64,000 nucleotides of DNA, taken from the NCBI GenBank assembly GCA_944389505.1, contig CALXMP010000002.1, forward strand, positions 216,083-280,082, in the 5' to 3' direction. Source of the stretch: an uncultured Spirochaetaceae bacterium (GTDB lineage: Bacteria; Spirochaetota; Spirochaetia; Sphaerochaetales; Sphaerochaetaceae). A model generated the notes under the pieces. That model did not search any database. It saw nothing but the letters and a program-made list of their open reading frames with translations, and was not told where the DNA came from. Positions 62,425 to 64,000 of this stretch are shown one piece after another (positions within the stretch are counted from its first letter, which is position 1; every line of letters begins with the position of its first letter). A program made the position numbers and the translations under genes.

Positions 62425-63237
62425 ATGATTGAGAATTTCAGAGAACATCAGAATTCATTCCAGGATGCGGTAGACAGGCTCTATACGATAATCACGATAT
62501 TGAGGGCTCCCGGTGGATGTCCATGGGACAGGAAGCAGACCAACAAGACAACGACTGAGTCGATGATTGACGAGAGCTATGAGTATCTTGATGGTGTGAT
62601 AAAGAATGATATCCCATCAGAGCGTGAGGAGATCGGGGATGTCATGATAAATGTCTTCATGAATCTCAGGATACATGAAGAAGCGGGAGAGTTCTCTCCC
62701 ATCGATGCGCTTAATGAGGTCTCCGACAAGCTTATTCGCCGCCATCCCCATGTATTCGGCGAGGAGAAAGCAGACAATCCAGATGAGGTTCTGTCGCTCT
62801 GGAACAGCGTAAAGGAGAATGTGGAAGGACATAAGGACAAAGCCTCTGATTTCTTCTCGCATATCCCCTCTTCCCTCCCTCCTCTCGAGAAGGCATACGA
62901 GATCCAGAAGAAGCTTAAGAAGGTCGGTTTTGATTGGGAGGATACGGAGGGCGTTATAGCGAAGATTGAGGAAGAGCTCCAGGAAGTGAAGGATGCGATA
63001 ACTTCCGGAAATATGGATGATACGGAGCTTGAGATCGGGGATCTGCTCTTCTCTGTCATCAATCTCTCAAGATTCCTGAAGATCAGGCCAAACACAGCCC
63101 TATTCAGGACGAATGAAAAGGTTATGAAGAGGTTCCAATCCCTTTTTGATATGGCACAGGAGCGTGGTATTCCCCTTGATAAGGACCATGTGGCTGAAAT
63201 GAACCAGCTATGGGATGAGATCAAGAGAGAGAACTGA
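62425..63237 (+). CDS. mazG: Nucleoside triphosphate pyrophosphohydrolase MazG
   Basis: A 270-residue house-cleaning NTP pyrophosphatase with two MazG domains. The N-terminal one has GGCPWDRKQT, the metal-binding ESYEYLDGV and EEIGDVMINVFMN, and RRHPHVFGEE. The C-terminal one repeats the pattern (KIEEELQEVKDAI and ELEIGDLLFSVINLSRF). It hydrolyses NTPs and dNTPs to NMPs, limiting mutagenic or signalling nucleotides. The start has no Shine-Dalgarno site but a -10 box 6 nt upstream. Confidence 0.93.
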   Translation: MIENFREHQNSFQDAVDRLYTIITILRAPGGCPWDRKQTNKTTTESMIDESYEYLDGVIKNDIPSEREEIGDVMINVFMNLRIHEEAGEFSPIDALNEVSDKLIRRHPHVFGEEKADNPDEVLSLWNSVKENVEGHKDKASDFFSHIPSSLPPLEKAYEIQKKLKKVGFDWEDTEGVIAKIEEELQEVKDAITSGNMDDTELEIGDLLFSVINLSRFLKIRPNTALFRTNEKVMKRFQSLFDMAQERGIPLDKDHVAEMNQLWDEIKREN

Positions 63238-63267
63238 GAAATACACAGAGAATTTACATTTCTTTGC

Positions 63268-63296
63268 TTGAACTGAGGAACTCATCTGATGATAAT
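63268..63296 (+). promoter_or_regulatory. Promoter of the YkgJ-like gene, predicted leaderless
   Basis: TTGAAC (63268-63273), 17-bp spacer, GATAAT (63291-63296), then CACTTTCC and ATG 63305. No ribosome site is present. Confidence 0.68.
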
Positions 63297-63304
63297 CACT
63301 TTCC

Positions 63305-63922
63305 ATGGAAATAATCGATGATCTGCTTCCTTCCCTGAAGGGGCTTGGGATTTCTACTGAACTAAAGTCAATAAGGGATTTCTTAGAGAAATACCAGCCT
63401 GACTTCACCCGCTTTATGGAAGAGTATGGAATCCACTGCCCTTCAGGCTGCGGATCCTGCTGTGAGCACTTCGTTCCTGATATCACAAGATCGGAGGCTC
63501 TTCTTATCGCAGCATACATCCTTTGTTCCAAGGAAAAATATGCATTGATGGATCGGCTTGAATCTGGGAATGGAGATGGATGCCCTTTGTATGATCTTCA
63601 TGATGCAGATCATCACTGTACGATCTATCCGGTCCGTCCTCTGATCTGCAGGATGTTCCTCTCTGCATGCTCCTCGGATAAGAACGGCATGAACCAGTTC
63701 AGTTTCTGCCATAGAATCGGGAGGACGGAAATGAAGCTAGGCAATCTGGATAGATTCCACCCTATGTCATTCTACGGAGAAAAACTAAGGGCCCTTGAAG
63801 GAAATGGAAGCGATGCAAAGCTTCTTCCTGAAGCTGTAAGCAAGGCTATCAACCGCATAGGACTCGAAATGATGTATTCAGGGTATTTCTCAGATGACGG
63901 GGGTGAAAGCAATCCCGCGTGA
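63305..63922 (+). CDS. YkgJ-family cysteine cluster protein
   Basis: A 205-residue cytosolic protein with the cysteine cluster C45, C49, C52, C53 (HCPSGCGSCCEHF) and later CPLYD, HHCTIYPVRPLICRMF and FCHRIG, the pattern of the YkgJ/UPF0153 family thought to bind zinc or an iron-sulfur centre. Function is not established. It is 67 bp after mazG with its own promoter. The predicted transcription start coincides with the ATG. Confidence 0.85.
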   Translation: MEIIDDLLPSLKGLGISTELKSIRDFLEKYQPDFTRFMEEYGIHCPSGCGSCCEHFVPDITRSEALLIAAYILCSKEKYALMDRLESGNGDGCPLYDLHDADHHCTIYPVRPLICRMFLSACSSDKNGMNQFSFCHRIGRTEMKLGNLDRFHPMSFYGEKLRALEGNGSDAKLLPEAVSKAINRIGLEMMYSGYFSDDGGESNPA

Positions 63923-63923
63923 T

Positions 63924-63957
63924 GAGGGAGTGTAATTCGTTTTGTGGACATTCCCTC
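63924..63957. other. Imperfect inverted repeat at the window's right edge
   Basis: GAGGGAGTG (63924-63932) pairs with CATTCCCTC (63949-63957) around 16 nt. No T-run follows, so it is a poor terminator. The TGTAAT and TTTGTGGACA content loosely resembles ends of Mutator/IS256-type elements, but the element body would lie outside the window. Confidence 0.3.
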
Positions 63958-64000
63958 TTAGCTAGTTGGAAAAAGGGAAATAATCTGTAGCTGAGGCAGC

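Noticed and set aside
1..64000. CRISPR array or prophage
   Set aside because: No regularly spaced direct repeats, integrase, terminase or structural phage genes are present.

Overview
The window reads as a chromosomal segment of a spirochaete with roughly balanced base composition, most likely in or near the Sphaerochaetaceae/Treponemataceae. Three things point there. The order tamB-like / bamA / mutS matches what I recall of the Treponema tp0325-tp0328 region. The rimP-nusA-infB-rbfA-truB-ribF-rpsO-pnp run is arranged as in treponemes. GreA is a very long (910 aa) protein with a repeat-like N-terminal part, as in T. pallidum TP0019. Lipoproteins and small outer-membrane barrels also fit a diderm spirochaete. 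The genus cannot be fixed from the sequence alone.

Layout. 0-2 kb: nusB, map and a phosphoribosyltransferase. 2-5.5 kb (minus strand): an NhaC antiporter, a 59-aa orphan, and a barrel plus lipoprotein pair. 5.6-8.5 kb: folD, miaB and a sirtuin. 8.6-11.4 kb: tmRNA, a TetR regulator, SmpB, and a PEGA/SUMF1 membrane protein. 11.5-18.7 kb: lepB, hemW, an exported protein, yebC, ruvCAB, queA, and tmk on the other strand. 18.7-28.5 kb: tamB-like, bamA, mutS. 28.5-42.2 kb: one long translation, RNA and envelope operon from rimP to tgt and a prolyl-tRNA-editing-like protein, including dut, lptF and lptG. 42.2-46.2 kb: an accessory cassette of a TPR-like protein, two ankyrin proteins and a DUF1266 protein. 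46.3-57.7 kb: araD, long greA, rpe, dtd, recA, scpAB, rluB, cmk, rpsA and a TPR membrane protein. 57.7-62.4 kb: an accessory surface region with lipoproteins, an outer-membrane barrel translationally coupled to a caspase-like lipoprotein, a decayed caspase paralogue and a strikingly AT-rich gene-free stretch. 62.4-64 kb: mazG and a YkgJ-type cysteine cluster protein.

Many genes overlap by ATGA, GTGA or TAGTG, so translational coupling is common. Three findings stand out. First, at least seven genes (folD, lepB, the PEGA/SUMF1 gene, rpe, scpA, mazG, ykgJ-like) have a good -10 element ending 6-8 nt before the start codon and no Shine-Dalgarno sequence, which predicts leaderless mRNAs. Second, the barrel plus caspase-lipoprotein unit has a decayed relative directly upstream and an organisational parallel at 3.7-5.5 kb. 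Third, terminator-like hairpins sit between promoter and first gene for rimP-nusA-infB and for greA, the same two transcription-factor loci that carry leader terminators in E. coli.
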